Source of the DNA: Kitasatospora sp. GP82
GTDB taxonomy: Bacteria; Actinomycetota; Actinomycetes; Streptomycetales; Streptomycetaceae
Length of the DNA: 64,000 bases
Direction: 5' to 3'
Assembly (NCBI RefSeq): GCF_029892105.1
Contig: NZ_JARZAJ010000005.1
Coordinates: forward strand, 208,059 to 272,058
Of the stretch, positions 18,129-27,382 are shown in pieces. The first letter of the stretch is position 1. Every line of letters begins with the position of its first letter. The translations under genes and the position numbers were made by a program. Below the pieces are notes generated by a model. That model did not search any database, had not been told where the DNA came from, and saw only the letters and a program-made list of their open reading frames with translations.

Positions 18129-18761
18129 ATGATGCAGCATCAGAACGACTCGAACACAGACCTGTTGGCGACTCTGTGGCGATCGTGGGCGGAACGCGGG
18201 GCGCAGCTGAGGCCCGATGAGTGGGCCGGTCCCACGCGACTGCCCGGGTGGTCGGTACATGCGTTGTTCGCCCATGTGGCCCCCGATCCGGCGATGTTCG
18301 GCCAGTTGCGGGGTGCCCTGACGGAGGGGCCGGCCGCGATCACCGGTGGGGCGGAGATTCTCAGGGTCTACAACCAGCCCGGCGGAGTGGCCCACGTCTC
18401 GGCGGAGGCCGTCGAGGAGCGGGCACGACAGGTGGCCGAGTCCGTGCCCCCGGAGGTGCTGCTCGTCCGCTTCGCCGAGGAGGGGCCCAATGCCCTTTCC
18501 GCGCTCGCCGACATACCGGCCGACGCCGTGATCGCGCACCCGATGCTTGGCAGTGTCACCTTCGGAGCGCTTGGCGAGGTCGCCGTCATGGAGGCCACGG
18601 TGCACCTGCTCGACCTGATCGCCGCGGTCGGTGGTCCTCCGCCGCCCACCGCCGCGCTGGAGGCGACCCGAGGGCTGCTGGTCGCCGTGGCCGATCCGAT
18701 CGCCTTCATCGAGGCCGCGACCGGGCGAACGGACGCCGCTGTGCTGCCGGTTCTGCGGTGA
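18129..18761 (+). CDS. maleylpyruvate isomerase N-terminal / DinB-superfamily protein
   Basis: A 210-residue protein of the TIGR03083 type: LLATLWRSWAERGAQLRPDEWAGPTRLPGWSVHALFAHVA in total, with the WAGPTRLPGWSVHALFAHVA stretch carrying the family's first metal-type histidines, and later VMEATVHLLDLIAAVGGPP with HxxD. Relatives are metal- and mycothiol-dependent transferases, mostly uncharacterised. AAGGAGG lies 8 bases before the ATG. Its own gene, not coupled to the ECF gene 136 bases upstream. Confidence 0.75.
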   Translation: MMQHQNDSNTDLLATLWRSWAERGAQLRPDEWAGPTRLPGWSVHALFAHVAPDPAMFGQLRGALTEGPAAITGGAEILRVYNQPGGVAHVSAEAVEERARQVAESVPPEVLLVRFAEEGPNALSALADIPADAVIAHPMLGSVTFGALGEVAVMEATVHLLDLIAAVGGPPPPTAALEATRGLLVAVADPIAFIEAATGRTDAAVLPVLR

Positions 18762-18788
18762 CGGAACGGCCGGTCCGTCCTCCTGCTC

Positions 18789-19568
18789 TCAGGGGAGCGG
18801 ACCGGCCAGCGCACTCGGCCGGGCGGCGAACTCGGCCTCGGGGCTGAACCGCGCTTCGAGGCCGTCCGCGAGGGCGCTCAGCGCCCGGGCTCCGTCACCC
18901 CGATAGGAAGAGCCGTGCATGACGGCGCGCGTCTGGGGCTTGAGGTCGGCGAGCGAGCGCGGCGTTGCCACCGCAGCGGTGAGGCACGAGGTCTGCCGGA
19001 ACACCTGCTCCGAATCCAGAGCGAGTTCGACAAGGTCGCGGTCCGTGACCGCCGGTCCGTTGCCGAGGTGGGTGAACAGGTCGCCGCAGAAGAGGGTTCG
19101 GGTGTTCTCCTCGAACAGCACGCGGGCTTCCCAGTTGTGCGGCACGTGCGGGGTGTTGATGTTGCGCACCTGTCGACGCACGCGCCTGCCGTCCAGGTCG
19201 AGGGTCTCACCGTCGTCCATCGGCCGAGGCGGGCGGTCCGCCAGGTCGTTGAGGGAGACCAGGCACCCCAGGGTGTTGTGGGCCGCCTCGGCGTGCGGCG
19301 CCACGGCGAGGAACTCGTTCATGGCTCCGCACTCGTCGGCCTCGATATGTCCGAAGGCCACCCAGCGCAGCCGCTCCAGCGGCACTACGCGGCCGACCGC
19401 CGCGGAGACGGCCGGGAAGAGCTGTCGCATTCCCGTGTGGAAGAGCAGCGGTTCCTCCGCCGCGATCAGGAACTGGTTGAAGGTGAAGCCTGCGGGCGGC
19501 GCGATCTCGGCCACAAAGGTCGAGATCCGGTAGATGCCTTCGGCGATCTCGTCGACGCGTGTCTCCAC
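18789..19568 (-). CDS. metallo-beta-lactamase-fold protein of flavodiiron/ODP type
   Basis: A 259-residue MBL-fold protein. Instead of the HxHxDH hydrolase motif it has FGHIEADECGAMNEF (about 80), the H-x-E-x-D-E di-iron pattern of flavodiiron (ODP) proteins. It also has NTPHVPHNWEARVLFEE and CGDLFTHLG. It lacks a flavodoxin domain. It may bind oxygen or NO or act as a sensor/oxidoreductase; function unassigned. GTG 19568 is chosen because GAGGAG lies 9 bases upstream and TRVDEIAEGIYRI then begins the fold. The frame remains open further upstream through a tandem repeat, which is probably noncoding. Confidence 0.8.
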   Translation of the reverse strand: METRVDEIAEGIYRISTFVAEIAPPAGFTFNQFLIAAEEPLLFHTGMRQLFPAVSAAVGRVVPLERLRWVAFGHIEADECGAMNEFLAVAPHAEAAHNTLGCLVSLNDLADRPPRPMDDGETLDLDGRRVRRQVRNINTPHVPHNWEARVLFEENTRTLFCGDLFTHLGNGPAVTDRDLVELALDSEQVFRQTSCLTAAVATPRSLADLKPQTRAVMHGSSYRGDGARALSALADGLEARFSPEAEFAARPSALAGPLP

Positions 19569-19588
19569 GGCGCGGCTCTCCTCTTCGT

Positions 19589-19633
19589 GACAGCGTTCTT
19601 CGGGACAGCGTTTTTCGGGACAGCGTCTTTCGG
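19589..19633. repeat. three tandem 15-base repeats
   Basis: GACAGCGTTCTTCGG, GACAGCGTTTTTCGG and GACAGCGTCTTTCGG follow one another without gaps, 21 bases upstream of the MBL gene start and between it and the divergent membrane-protein gene. The period is a multiple of three, so they could also extend the MBL frame. Confidence 0.75.
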
Positions 19634-19703
19634 GCATCCGTCCCGGCCGGGCCCTCGGGCTTCTTCAGGTTGGCTTCAGAAACCGTGTGCGATCCTGCCG
19701 CCC

Positions 19704-20486
19704 ATGACGACAGCGCAACTCCGGCAGAACGGCCCGCAGGCCCCCGTCCGGCACGCGATGAGCAAGGTGCCGGAGGTGACGGCGCTCTTCTGGATCATCA
19801 AGGTGCTGACCACCGGGATGGGTGAGACCGCCTCGGACTACCTGGCCCACGTGATGGACCCGATGATCGCCGTCGCACTCGGCGGTCTGGGGCTGGTGGT
19901 GGCACTGGCGGTGCAGTTCAGCGTCCGCCGCTATGTGGCCTGGATCTACTGGACCGCCATCGTCATGGTGAGCGTGTTCGGCACGATGGCCGCCGACGTC
20001 CTGCACGTCGCGCTGAACGTGCCGTACCTGGTGTCCACCCCGTTCTTCCTGCTCGCACTGGCAGCGATCTTCGGCGCCTGGTACGCGACCGAGCGGACGC
20101 TGTCCATCCACAGCATCCACACCCGGCGGCGGGAGGCGTTCTACTGGGCCACGGTGCTGGCCACCTTCGCCCTCGGCACCGCCGCCGGCGACCTGACCGC
20201 GGTCACCATGAACCTGGGCTACCTGGATTCGGCCGTCCTGTTCGCCGTGCTGATCGCCGTCCCCGCCCTGGCTCACCGGTGGATGGGACTCGGTGCCATT
20301 CCGGCCTTCTGGGCCGCGTATGTGCTGACCCGGCCGCTCGGTGCCTCCCTCGCGGACTGGATGGCGCTGCCGCACTCCCGGGGCGGCCTCGGCCTCGGGC
20401 TCGGACCGGTCACCATGGGCTGGACACTCGCGATCCTCGCCCTGGTCGGCTATCTGGCCGCGACCCGCAAGGACGTCGCACGCTGA
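19704..20486 (+). CDS. COG4705/DUF347-type integral membrane protein
   Basis: A 260-residue membrane protein with about eight hydrophobic segments in internal repeats: ALFWIIKVLTTGMGETASDY near residue 30, and FYWATVLATFALGTAAGDLT near 150 repeats the same pattern (aromatic-rich helix ending in G-E/A-x-x-D). This matches the repeat-built DUF347/COG4705 membrane proteins, some linked to metal (Mn) tolerance. Function not established. Start ATG 19704; the frame upstream is open but antisense to the MBL gene. A strong hairpin follows the stop. Confidence 0.82.
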   Translation: MTTAQLRQNGPQAPVRHAMSKVPEVTALFWIIKVLTTGMGETASDYLAHVMDPMIAVALGGLGLVVALAVQFSVRRYVAWIYWTAIVMVSVFGTMAADVLHVALNVPYLVSTPFFLLALAAIFGAWYATERTLSIHSIHTRRREAFYWATVLATFALGTAAGDLTAVTMNLGYLDSAVLFAVLIAVPALAHRWMGLGAIPAFWAAYVLTRPLGASLADWMALPHSRGGLGLGLGPVTMGWTLAILALVGYLAATRKDVAR

Positions 20487-20493
20487 GACCGAC

Positions 20494-20530
20494 CGGCACA
20501 TGGTGGGCGGACGCCGCCCACCATGTGCCG
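20494..20530 (+). terminator. perfect hairpin terminator
   Basis: CGGCACATGGTGGGCGG (20494-20510) pairs perfectly with CCGCCCACCATGTGCCG (20514-20530) around a 3-base loop and is followed by TTGTGTT, 8 bases after the membrane-protein stop. Confidence 0.85.
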
Positions 20531-20641
20531 TTGTGTTGAGCGCCCACCCGGCGGCGCGGCACGTTCCTGAGGATCTATCAAGATGCGGCCCGGCCCGTGC
20601 CAAGCTGTTCCCTGGCTTGTACACCACGAAAAGGGAGCACC

Positions 20642-21148
20642 ATGACCACGGTCCAGCTGAGCACCAACTTCGGCAACATCGTTCTCGAACTCGACGAGGC
20701 CAAGGCCCCCAAGACCGTCGAGAACTTCCTGAAGTACGTCCGCAGCGGGCACTACGACGGCACCGTCTTCCACCGGGTGATCAACGGCTTTATGATCCAG
20801 GGTGGCGGATTCACCGAGCAGATGGTGCAGAAGCCGACCCAGGCGCCTGTTCAGAACGAGGCCGACAACGGGCTGAAGAACGACGCCTACACCGTGGCGA
20901 TGGCCCGGACGAGCGACCCGCACTCGGCGACGGCCCAGTTCTTCATCAATGTCTCGGACAACGACTTCCTCAACTTCTCGGGGAAGACCGCGAGCGGCTG
21001 GGGCTACACCGTCTTCGGCAAGGTCGTCGAGGGCCAGGACGTGGTCGACTCGATCAAGAGCGTCAAGACGGGCAACCGTGGCGGCCACGGGGACGTTCCC
21101 GCCGAGCCCGTGGTGATCGAGAGCGCCACGGTCCACTCGGCGAACTGA
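20642..21148 (+). CDS. ppiB: peptidyl-prolyl cis-trans isomerase, cyclophilin type
   Basis: Catalyses proline isomerisation during protein folding in the cytoplasm. The 168-residue protein is a single cyclophilin domain of the bacterial PpiB class: [16 protein letters not shown] (about 41-56) carries the catalytic Arg, [18 protein letters not shown] the substrate-binding Gln/Phe residues, and [18 protein letters not shown] the C-terminal signature. No signal peptide. ATG 20642 follows AAAAGGGAG. Transcribed alone. Confidence 0.93.
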   Translation: MTTVQLSTNFGNIVLELDEAKAPKTVENFLKYVRSGHYDGTVFHRVINGFMIQGGGFTEQMVQKPTQAPVQNEADNGLKNDAYTVAMARTSDPHSATAQFFINVSDNDFLNFSGKTASGWGYTVFGKVVEGQDVVDSIKSVKTGNRGGHGDVPAEPVVIESATVHSAN

Positions 21149-21516
21149 TCGACTACCGGCCTGACAGGCGAGCGCGGGCGGCGGCGACGGCACTGTCCGA
21201 GGCCCCGCCCGCCCGCTGCGGAAATGAATGACGGTGGGGACACAGGTATTTCGGGGAATCAGCACGCCAGGTCGAGGATTCCTCATTGTGTGCTCTCCCC
21301 CGGGTTGGGGAAACGGTCAACCATGACCCGAACGGAAACCCACTCCGTGTACGGTGACGATCCAGGTCCCGGCGTTCAGCTTGTTGCACAGACCACTGCG
21401 TCGCAACATTCACCCTGAAACGCAGTCGCCTTGATACGCAGTCGCCTTGATACGCAGTCGCCCCGGCGCACGGCCACCTCGGTGCCCGATCACCCGGCGG
21501 CCGCCCCGGCCGGGCA
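21149..21516. other. intergenic region between ppiB and the TetR gene
   Basis: About 370 bases between convergent genes. A GC-rich hairpin-prone stretch follows ppiB (21165-21222). A 31-codon frame starts at ATG 21323 with weak ribosome-binding sequence and no recognisable similarity. Tandem 16-base repeats lie at 21421-21462. No supported gene. Confidence 0.4.
21421..21462. repeat. tandem 16-base repeat, 2.6 copies
   Basis: CGCAGTCGCCTTGATA at 21421 and 21437 is repeated exactly, and a partial third copy CGCAGTCGCC starts at 21453. No function apparent. Confidence 0.7.
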
Positions 21517-22155
21517 TCAGGAGGAGCCCGTATCCGGCCCCTCCGGCCTCCTCCTGATGCCGTTCAGGATGATGCCGAGCATCTGCTCCAGCTCACCCTG
21601 CAACGGCCGCCGGTTCTCGGCCCGCGCCCAGCGGTAGAGCGCACCCAGGTAGGTGTCCCGCAGGATGTTCCCCACCAGGACCGGGTCGACGCCGGGGGCG
21701 AACTCCCCTCCGGTCCGCCCCCGTTCGACGATCTCGGCGAAGATGAGCGCGGCGTACGGCTCCTCCAGCAGCGGCTGGCCCGCCTGCACCCAGGCCTGCA
21801 ACATGGCAGGCGTGGTGTGCCGCTCCTCCTCGTTGATCCGGCTGAGCACCGTCATGCAGCGCTGCAACCGGAGTTCGAACTCGCCCCCCTCCGCGTACAC
21901 GTCCCCCTCCAACTCGGCCTTCAGCCGGGCACGCCGCCGTTCACCCCACTCGGTGATGAGGTCTTCCTTGCGCTGGAAGTGGTTGAAGAACGTCCCCCGC
22001 GCGACATCGGCACGCTCGGCGATCGCGTCGACCGACGTGGCGTCATACCCCTGCTCGGCGAAGAGCTCCAGAGCAGCCTGGTAGACGCGCTCCCTGATGC
22101 GCTGCTTGTTGCGCTCGCGCCGCCCCGGTGCCGCTGTCGCGGTCGGCCTGTCCAT
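21517..22155 (-). CDS. TetR-family regulator adjacent to the polyketide synthase
   Basis: A 212-residue TetR protein: RIRERVYQAALELFAEQGYD leads into the helix-turn-helix AIAERADVARGTFFNHFQRK (about 47-66), with the typical FFNHF motif. The C-terminal domain is acidic and ligand-binding in type. It lies 67 bases downstream of the PKS gene on the same strand, with an imperfect dyad in between. It probably regulates the PKS and/or itself. The effector is unknown. Confidence 0.87.
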   Translation of the reverse strand: MDRPTATAAPGRRERNKQRIRERVYQAALELFAEQGYDATSVDAIAERADVARGTFFNHFQRKEDLITEWGERRRARLKAELEGDVYAEGGEFELRLQRCMTVLSRINEEERHTTPAMLQAWVQAGQPLLEEPYAALIFAEIVERGRTGGEFAPGVDPVLVGNILRDTYLGALYRWARAENRRPLQGELEQMLGIILNGIRRRPEGPDTGSS

Positions 22156-22222
22156 CCGCTGCGTCTCCCCCTGTGCCTCGATGGTGCTACCGGCCGACCG
22201 CTGACAGCCCCCCGGCCGAAAG

Positions 22223-25200
22223 TTATACCAGAAGACATTCTTGGTCTGCAGTACATCTTTTTCCCGAGGTGCCGCCGGACATCAGGGCGGCACACAGCTG
22301 GGCCAAGGTCTCGGGACCCAGCAGCCGGTCCGCCGAGACCGTCAGCCCGCACTCCCGCTCCAGGCGGCGGCGCAGCTGCACCGCCATGATCGAGTCCAGA
22401 CCGTGCTCACGCAGCGAGCGGCGCCGCTCCATCCGCGCCACCGGCAGCCCCAGCACGGCGGCGGCCCGGGTCAGCACGGCATCCTGCTCCAACGCCTCAC
22501 GCGGGATCGATCTCTGAGTCGCCGTCAATCTCCCTGCCGCATCCGGCGGAGCCGAGGACTGCGGCGGTACCCGGCCGGGCTCCGCAGCCGGGACGAACCT
22601 GCTGAAGGCGGCCACGGCTCCCGCCGGACGGCCTGCGAGGCGGTGCAGCGTGATACGGGAGAACTCGGCCAGCAGGCCGCCGTCCAGGTCGAGCAGCGTG
22701 ACCTCGGCACGGTCGGGGCCGTCCGGGTCGGCCGGGGTGAACCGGACCAGGCTCCAGTAGTCCGCCGGCAGTTCCGGCGTGATCAGGTTCACCCGGCCGA
22801 TCCCCGTCGGCAGGTAGGTGGCCCGCTCCGCGTCGGGGGCACCGGTCCTGGGCCAGACGGCGAGCAGCGGTTGGAGGGCGGCCTCCCAGAGCGCACCCTG
22901 CCGGGCGACACCGTGCCGGCTGTCCGCCCGCGCGGCCTTCCCGGCCGCCTCACCGGCGCCCCAGGCGGCAGGGCGGGACATCCGGGCCACCGCCTCGCCC
23001 TCGGCGCGCCACAGCCGCCGGACGGCCCGCAGATGGGGCGGGATCTCGTACCCGCGAGCCCGCGCGGCGGTCAGGAAGGCGTCCGCAGAGAGGTAGTCCG
23101 TGCAGCGGGTGAGCGCGCCGTCCAGACGGTCCTCGACCTCGGCCGACGGCCGGTCGTCGAAACAGCCGTCCCTGACCGTACGCAGCCGGGCGTGCAGGCC
23201 GAACACGGCGTTGTCGCCGGGACCAACCGCATGGACGGTGGTCTCCCATGCCTCGGGCCCGGCCGCCGCCAGCGGCCGCCAGCGCACCCGCAGCCCCTCC
23301 GCCCAGCTCTCCTCGACCAGCTCCGAGCCGAAGCGGACGTCCTCCAGGACGCACCGGTCCCCGGCGGTCGGGCCGAAGGAGAAACGGTTCAGCCCGGCCA
23401 GCAGGTACACCGCAGCGGGCAGCGGCATACTCCCTCGGAAAGCGGTGCCGCCGACCCGGCCCAGCGGCAGGACCAGGCTCCGCTCCTCGGCCCGGTACAG
23501 CGTCCGCTCGTCCGGCGCGGGCTCCTCCCGGTGCTGCTCGGTGTCCCAGGTGTAGCTCGGCAGCGGCGCGCGCCTGGTGGCCTCGCCGTACCAGCGCCGC
23601 CAGTCGATCCGGGTGCCGTGGGTGAACAGGCGACCCGCCGCCCTGGCCATCGCCAGGGTCTCCGACTGCCCCCGGTACAGGCTCGGCACCACCCGGGGTA
23701 CCGCTCCGGCCATCGCCAGGGTCTCCTCGGTCGCGGCCGTCAGCAGCGGGTGCGGACTGATCTCCAGGAAGACGTGCTCGCCGCGCCGGGCCAGGGCGGC
23801 CACCGCGTCCGCGTACCGCACCGGCCTGCGCAGGTTGTCCACCCAGTACTCGGCGTCCAGCTCGCCGCCCAGGACCGGGCGCCCGTGCACCGTGGAGAAC
23901 AGCTCCACCTCCCCCGCACCCGGCCGCAGGTCCGCGAGCGCGGCGAGCAGGTCGTCCCGCAGCAGGTCCATACCGGGTGAGTGCGAGGCGACGTCCACCT
24001 TCACCGGGCGGCAGAACACGCCACGGGCCCGCAGCTCGGCGGCGATGACGTCGAGGGTCTGCCCGTCACCGGCCAGCACGCTGGACGAGGGCGAGTTCTC
24101 GACGGCGAGGCCGGCCCCGTCGCCGAAGCGGGCGGCCAGCGACTGCGCCTCGTCCCCGGGCAGTTCGACCAGCAGCATGGCGCCCCGTCCGGACAGCCGC
24201 GCCATCAGCCCGCTGCGACGGCAGATCACCGCCGCCGCGTCCGCCACCGACAGGGCCCCCGCGACCCGGGCGGCAGCGCTCTCCCCCATGCTGTGCCCGA
24301 GGCAGACCTGCGGTTCGACCCCGTGCCTGCGCCAGACCTCGGCCAGCGCCACCTCCATCGCCCACAGCACCGGCTGCACCGCCGCCACCCCGGAGGGGAG
24401 CCCGCTGCCCTCGGCGGTCAGCACCTCCAGCGGCGAGCAGCCGGTCTCGGCACGGACCGCCCGGTCGCAGTCGGCCATCGCGGCCCGGAAGGCCGGCCAC
24501 TGCTCCAGCAGCTCACGGCCCATCCCCGCCCACTGGGACCCCTGCCCGGGAAAGACGAACACGGTCGGCGCCCCGTCCACCGCCGGATCCGCCCCCACCC
24601 CGCCGTAAGGCGTCTCCTCCCCCTTCGCCAGCGCCCGAAGGACCGCCGCAAGACCGTCGTGCTCCGTCCCGACCGCCCACAACCGGAACGGGTGCGCATC
24701 GCGGTACAGCGCGGCGCCAGCGCACAGGTCGCGCAGCGCGTACGAGCGCCCGGGTCCACTCGGGCCCAGGTGCGCGGCGTAGGCACGCGCCAGGTGCCGC
24801 AGCGCACGGGGCGACCGCGCCGACAGCACCAGCAACTCCGGCCTGCCGACCGCTCGTTGCACCGCCTCGACCGGCGCCGTGTCGGCTGCCCGTCGCACCG
24901 CCGCCTCGACCGGAGCGGACTGCGGTTCCTCCCGCCCGTCGCCCACCGTCCCCGCAGTCTCGTCCGCGACCGCCCCCGCCGGCTCGTACGCCCCCACCAC
25001 CACATGCGCGTTGGTCCCCGACAGTCCGAACGAGCTGACGCCCAGCAGCGCCGTCGGCCCCCCGGTACACAGCGGCCCGTTCGCGGTGGCCACCCGCAGC
25101 GGCAGCTCGCCCTCGGCCAACAGGCGGTGGGCGGTCCGGTAGTGCAGTGAGGCGGGCACCTGACCGTGCCTCGCCATCAGCACCGCCTTGATCAGTCCGG

Positions 25201-26293
25201 CGATCCCCGCCGCCGCCTCGGCATGCCCGATATTGGACTTCACCGAGCCGATCGACAGCGGCCGGTCCGCCCCCCTCTGCCCGCCCATCGCCTCGGCCAG
25301 GGCGCTCAGCTCCACCTCGTCCCCGGCCACCGTCCCCGTGCCGTGCGCCTCGACATAGTCCAGCCGCGCCGGGGAGATGCCGGCGCTGTCGCAGGCCGCG
25401 CGGAGCATCTGCACCTGGCCGGCCACCGCCGGGCGCAGCAGGAAACCGCTGGCGCGGCCGTCGTTGGTGACCGCACTGCCCAGCAGCAGGGCCTGCACGT
25501 GGTCCCCGTCGCGCAGTGCGTCCGCGAGCCGTTTGAGCACCACGACGCCGACGCCCTCGCTGCGGACGAAGCCGTCGCCGGAGGCGTCGCCGAACTTGCA
25601 CCGGCCGTCGGCGGCGAGCATCCCGGCCTGGGAGTAGGCCACCGCGTCGTCGGGGGCCAGGATGATGTTGACCCCGGCCGCGATCGCCAGTTCGCTCTCG
25701 CCGGTGAGCAGGCTCTGCCGGGCGGCGTGCACGGCGACCAGCGAGGAGGAGCATGCGGTGTCGATGACGACGCTGGGACCGCGCAGGTCCAGCGCGTAGG
25801 AGAGCCGACCGGCCGTCACGGCCCGGAGACGACGGCCCGCCGAGTCGTGTATCCCGCGTCTGGAGAGCGGTTGCGGCAGGTCGGCGTACTCACCGGTGGC
25901 CTGCCCGACGAAGACCCCGGACCGGCTGCCCGCCAGTGCTGACGGGCGGATGCCCGCGTCCTCCAGCGCTTCCCAGGCGACCTGGAGCAGCAGGCGCTGC
26001 TGGGGGTCCATGCATCTCGCCTCGGCGGGCGAGATGCCGAAGAACCCGGCGTCGAAGGCGAAGACGTCCTTCAGGAAGCCGCCGTGGCGCGACATCGTCT
26101 TTCCCGGCGTACCGGGCTCGGCCTCGTAGTACGCCTCGATGTCGAAGCGGTCGGCCGGGACCGGCGTCACGGCATCGGTGTTGTCCATGAGCAGGGACCA
26201 GAAACCGTCGATCCCCTCGGCCTGCGGGAACCGGCACCCCATGCCGACAACCGCCACCGGCTGGTTGAGCTCCCTATGTCCGGCACTCCCCAT
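22223..26293 (-). CDS. stand-alone type I polyketide synthase: KS-AT-degenerate DH-ACP
   Basis: Single-module PKS of 1356 residues. The ketosynthase (about 10-435) has its catalytic C181 (DTACSSS) and histidines H317 (EAHGTGT) and H357 (SNIGHAEA). The acyltransferase (about 575-880) has GHSMGE with S668 and VASH at 768-771, a motif nearer malonyl- than methylmalonyl-selective forms. A dehydratase-like region (about 950-1240) lacks the HxxxGxxxxP motif and has EAALQ where DxxxQ is expected, so it is probably inactive or repurposed. The ACP serine is S1301 (HGLDSI). No KR, ER, thioesterase or docking domain is seen. Architecture and size resemble bacterial iterative aromatic synthases such as AviM or CalO5 (orsellinate type). 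ATG 26293 follows GGAGA; the frame continues upstream without sense. Confidence 0.9.
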   Translation of the reverse strand: MGSAGHRELNQPVAVVGMGCRFPQAEGIDGFWSLLMDNTDAVTPVPADRFDIEAYYEAEPGTPGKTMSRHGGFLKDVFAFDAGFFGISPAEARCMDPQQRLLLQVAWEALEDAGIRPSALAGSRSGVFVGQATGEYADLPQPLSRRGIHDSAGRRLRAVTAGRLSYALDLRGPSVVIDTACSSSLVAVHAARQSLLTGESELAIAAGVNIILAPDDAVAYSQAGMLAADGRCKFGDASGDGFVRSEGVGVVVLKRLADALRDGDHVQALLLGSAVTNDGRASGFLLRPAVAGQVQMLRAACDSAGISPARLDYVEAHGTGTVAGDEVELSALAEAMGGQRGADRPLSIGSVKSNIGHAEAAAGIAGLIKAVLMARHGQVPASLHYRTAHRLLAEGELPLRVATANGPLCTGGPTALLGVSSFGLSGTNAHVVVGAYEPAGAVADETAGTVGDGREEPQSAPVEAAVRRAADTAPVEAVQRAVGRPELLVLSARSPRALRHLARAYAAHLGPSGPGRSYALRDLCAGAALYRDAHPFRLWAVGTEHDGLAAVLRALAKGEETPYGGVGADPAVDGAPTVFVFPGQGSQWAGMGRELLEQWPAFRAAMADCDRAVRAETGCSPLEVLTAEGSGLPSGVAAVQPVLWAMEVALAEVWRRHGVEPQVCLGHSMGESAAARVAGALSVADAAAVICRRSGLMARLSGRGAMLLVELPGDEAQSLAARFGDGAGLAVENSPSSSVLAGDGQTLDVIAAELRARGVFCRPVKVDVASHSPGMDLLRDDLLAALADLRPGAGEVELFSTVHGRPVLGGELDAEYWVDNLRRPVRYADAVAALARRGEHVFLEISPHPLLTAATEETLAMAGAVPRVVPSLYRGQSETLAMARAAGRLFTHGTRIDWRRWYGEATRRAPLPSYTWDTEQHREEPAPDERTLYRAEERSLVLPLGRVGGTAFRGSMPLPAAVYLLAGLNRFSFGPTAGDRCVLEDVRFGSELVEESWAEGLRVRWRPLAAAGPEAWETTVHAVGPGDNAVFGLHARLRTVRDGCFDDRPSAEVEDRLDGALTRCTDYLSADAFLTAARARGYEIPPHLRAVRRLWRAEGEAVARMSRPAAWGAGEAAGKAARADSRHGVARQGALWEAALQPLLAVWPRTGAPDAERATYLPTGIGRVNLITPELPADYWSLVRFTPADPDGPDRAEVTLLDLDGGLLAEFSRITLHRLAGRPAGAVAAFSRFVPAAEPGRVPPQSSAPPDAAGRLTATQRSIPREALEQDAVLTRAAAVLGLPVARMERRRSLREHGLDSIMAVQLRRRLERECGLTVSADRLLGPETLAQLCAALMSGGTSGKRCTADQECLLV
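22227..22245. promoter_or_regulatory. imperfect dyad between PKS and TetR genes
   Basis: ACCAGAAGACATTCTTGGT has ACCA/TGGT outer arms and AGAA/TTCT inner arms offset by one base. It overlaps the last codons of the PKS gene and lies 72 bases before the TetR start. This resembles a TetR-type operator for autoregulation. Confidence 0.4.
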
Positions 26294-26342
26294 AGCCACA
26301 GATCTCCCTGTCCAGCAGGCCGCTGATGTCGATTGCTGTTCT

Positions 26343-26362
26343 CCAGTCCAAACATGGACTGG
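26343..26362. promoter_or_regulatory. perfect dyad CCAGTCCA-N4-TGGACTGG upstream of the PKS
   Basis: CCAGTCCAAACATGGACTGG has perfect 8-base arms around AACA. It lies 50 bases upstream of the PKS start and is a strong candidate operator, possibly for the downstream TetR or a regulator encoded elsewhere. Confidence 0.65.
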
Positions 26363-26372
26363 ACTGCATCGT

Positions 26373-26388
26373 ATTGGTCTAGTCCTAG
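26373..26388. promoter_or_regulatory. partial DasR-like site (weak)
   Basis: ATTGGTCTAGTCCTAG shares 11 of 16 positions with the DasR consensus (A-C/G-TGGTCTAGACCA-C/G-T). Left half and core are intact, right half is degenerate. Only suggestive. Confidence 0.25.
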
Positions 26389-26601
26389 CCTTGGGAGTGC
26401 CGTCCCGCCCCAGTCGCCACCGGACGTATACGGACGCCGAAGCGGTGCTGCGCCGGGGATTCAAAGGTCACGGTGAGTACAAATGGCCGCGTACCACGCA
26501 CCACGCCCCACCCCTCCTCATATGATCGGAGCGACATGCGTCATCCTTGGTGATGCAGTCTTGACGAGAAAGACCGCCCCACACCCAGCAGGAGGAAGCT
26601 C

Positions 26602-27276
26602 GTGGACGACGTTCTGCGGCGTGCCGCGCTCTTCGCGGCTCTCGACGACGACCAGGCCGCTGAGCTGCGCGCTTCCATGACCGAGGTGACCCTCGCCCGT
26701 GGCGAGTCGCTGTTCCACGAGGGCGATCCGGGCGACCGGCTCTACGTCGTGGTCGAAGGCAAGGTCAAGCTGCACCGCGCCTCGCCGGACGGCCGAGAGA
26801 ACATGCTCGCCGTACTCGGCCCCAGCGAGATGATCGGCGAGCTCTCGCTCTTCGACCCGGGCCCGCGCACCGCCACCGCGACCGCCCTCACCGAGGTCAA
26901 GCTGCTCGGCCTCGGCCACGGCGACCTGCTGCCGCTGCTGCACGCCCGCCCCGAGGTGTCGATCGCGCTGCTGCGCGCCATCGCCCGCCGGCTGCGCCGC
27001 ACCAACGACGTGATGTCGGACCTGGTCTTCTCCGACGTCCCCGGCCGCGTCGCCAAGGCTCTGCTGGACCTCTCCCGCCGCTTCGGCGTGCAGTCCGAGG
27101 AGGGCATCCACGTCGCCCACGACCTCACCCAGGAGGAGCTGGCCCAGCTGGTCGGCGCCTCCCGCGAGACGGTCAACAAGGCGCTCGCGGACTTCGCCGG
27201 CCGTGGCTGGCTCAAGCTGGAGGCCCGCGCGGTCGTCCTGATGGACGTCGAGCGCCTCTCCCGCCGCTCCCGCTGA
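26602..27276 (+). CDS. crp: Crp/Fnr-family cyclic nucleotide-binding regulator
   Basis: A 224-residue regulator. The N-terminal cNMP-binding domain contains GDRLYVVVEGKVKLHRASPD and the phosphate-binding cassette MIGELSLFDPGPRTATATAL. The C-terminal winged helix has LTQEELAQLVGASRETVNKA as the recognition helix-turn-helix. It corresponds to the Streptomyces Crp (SCO3571), which influences spore germination and secondary metabolism. GTG 26602 is preceded by AGGAGGA. The usual upstream neighbour nth is displaced by a 14.5-kb accessory insertion. Confidence 0.94.
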   Translation: MDDVLRRAALFAALDDDQAAELRASMTEVTLARGESLFHEGDPGDRLYVVVEGKVKLHRASPDGRENMLAVLGPSEMIGELSLFDPGPRTATATALTEVKLLGLGHGDLLPLLHARPEVSIALLRAIARRLRRTNDVMSDLVFSDVPGRVAKALLDLSRRFGVQSEEGIHVAHDLTQEELAQLVGASRETVNKALADFAGRGWLKLEARAVVLMDVERLSRRSR

Positions 27277-27288
27277 TCCGAACCACGT

Positions 27289-27327
27289 CCGAGGGCCCGT
27301 GAGCTTCCACTGCTCGCGGGCCCTCGG
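27289..27327 (+). terminator. terminator hairpin after crp
   Basis: CCGAGGGCCCGTGAG (27289-27303) pairs with CTCGCGGGCCCTCGG (27313-27327), 14 Watson-Crick pairs plus one G-T. It lies between the convergent crp and MBL genes and can serve both. Confidence 0.8.
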
Positions 27328-27382
27328 GCATGCAGTTCGGGGCGAGGGACGGCTCTGGCGGCGCGAGGCTCTGAGGTGGGCC

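Larger units (their letters stand above)
26294..26601. other. divergent promoter region between PKS and crp
   Basis: Just over 300 bases that are richer in AT than the genes. It contains a perfect 20-base dyad and a partial DasR-like site on the PKS side, and the crp promoter and AGGAGGA ribosome-binding site on the other side. No gene seen. Confidence 0.5.

Noticed and set aside
22241..25942. Several long plus-strand frames across the PKS
   Set aside because: Antisense to a gene with intact KS, AT and ACP motifs; Arg/Pro/Gly-rich without recognisable folds.
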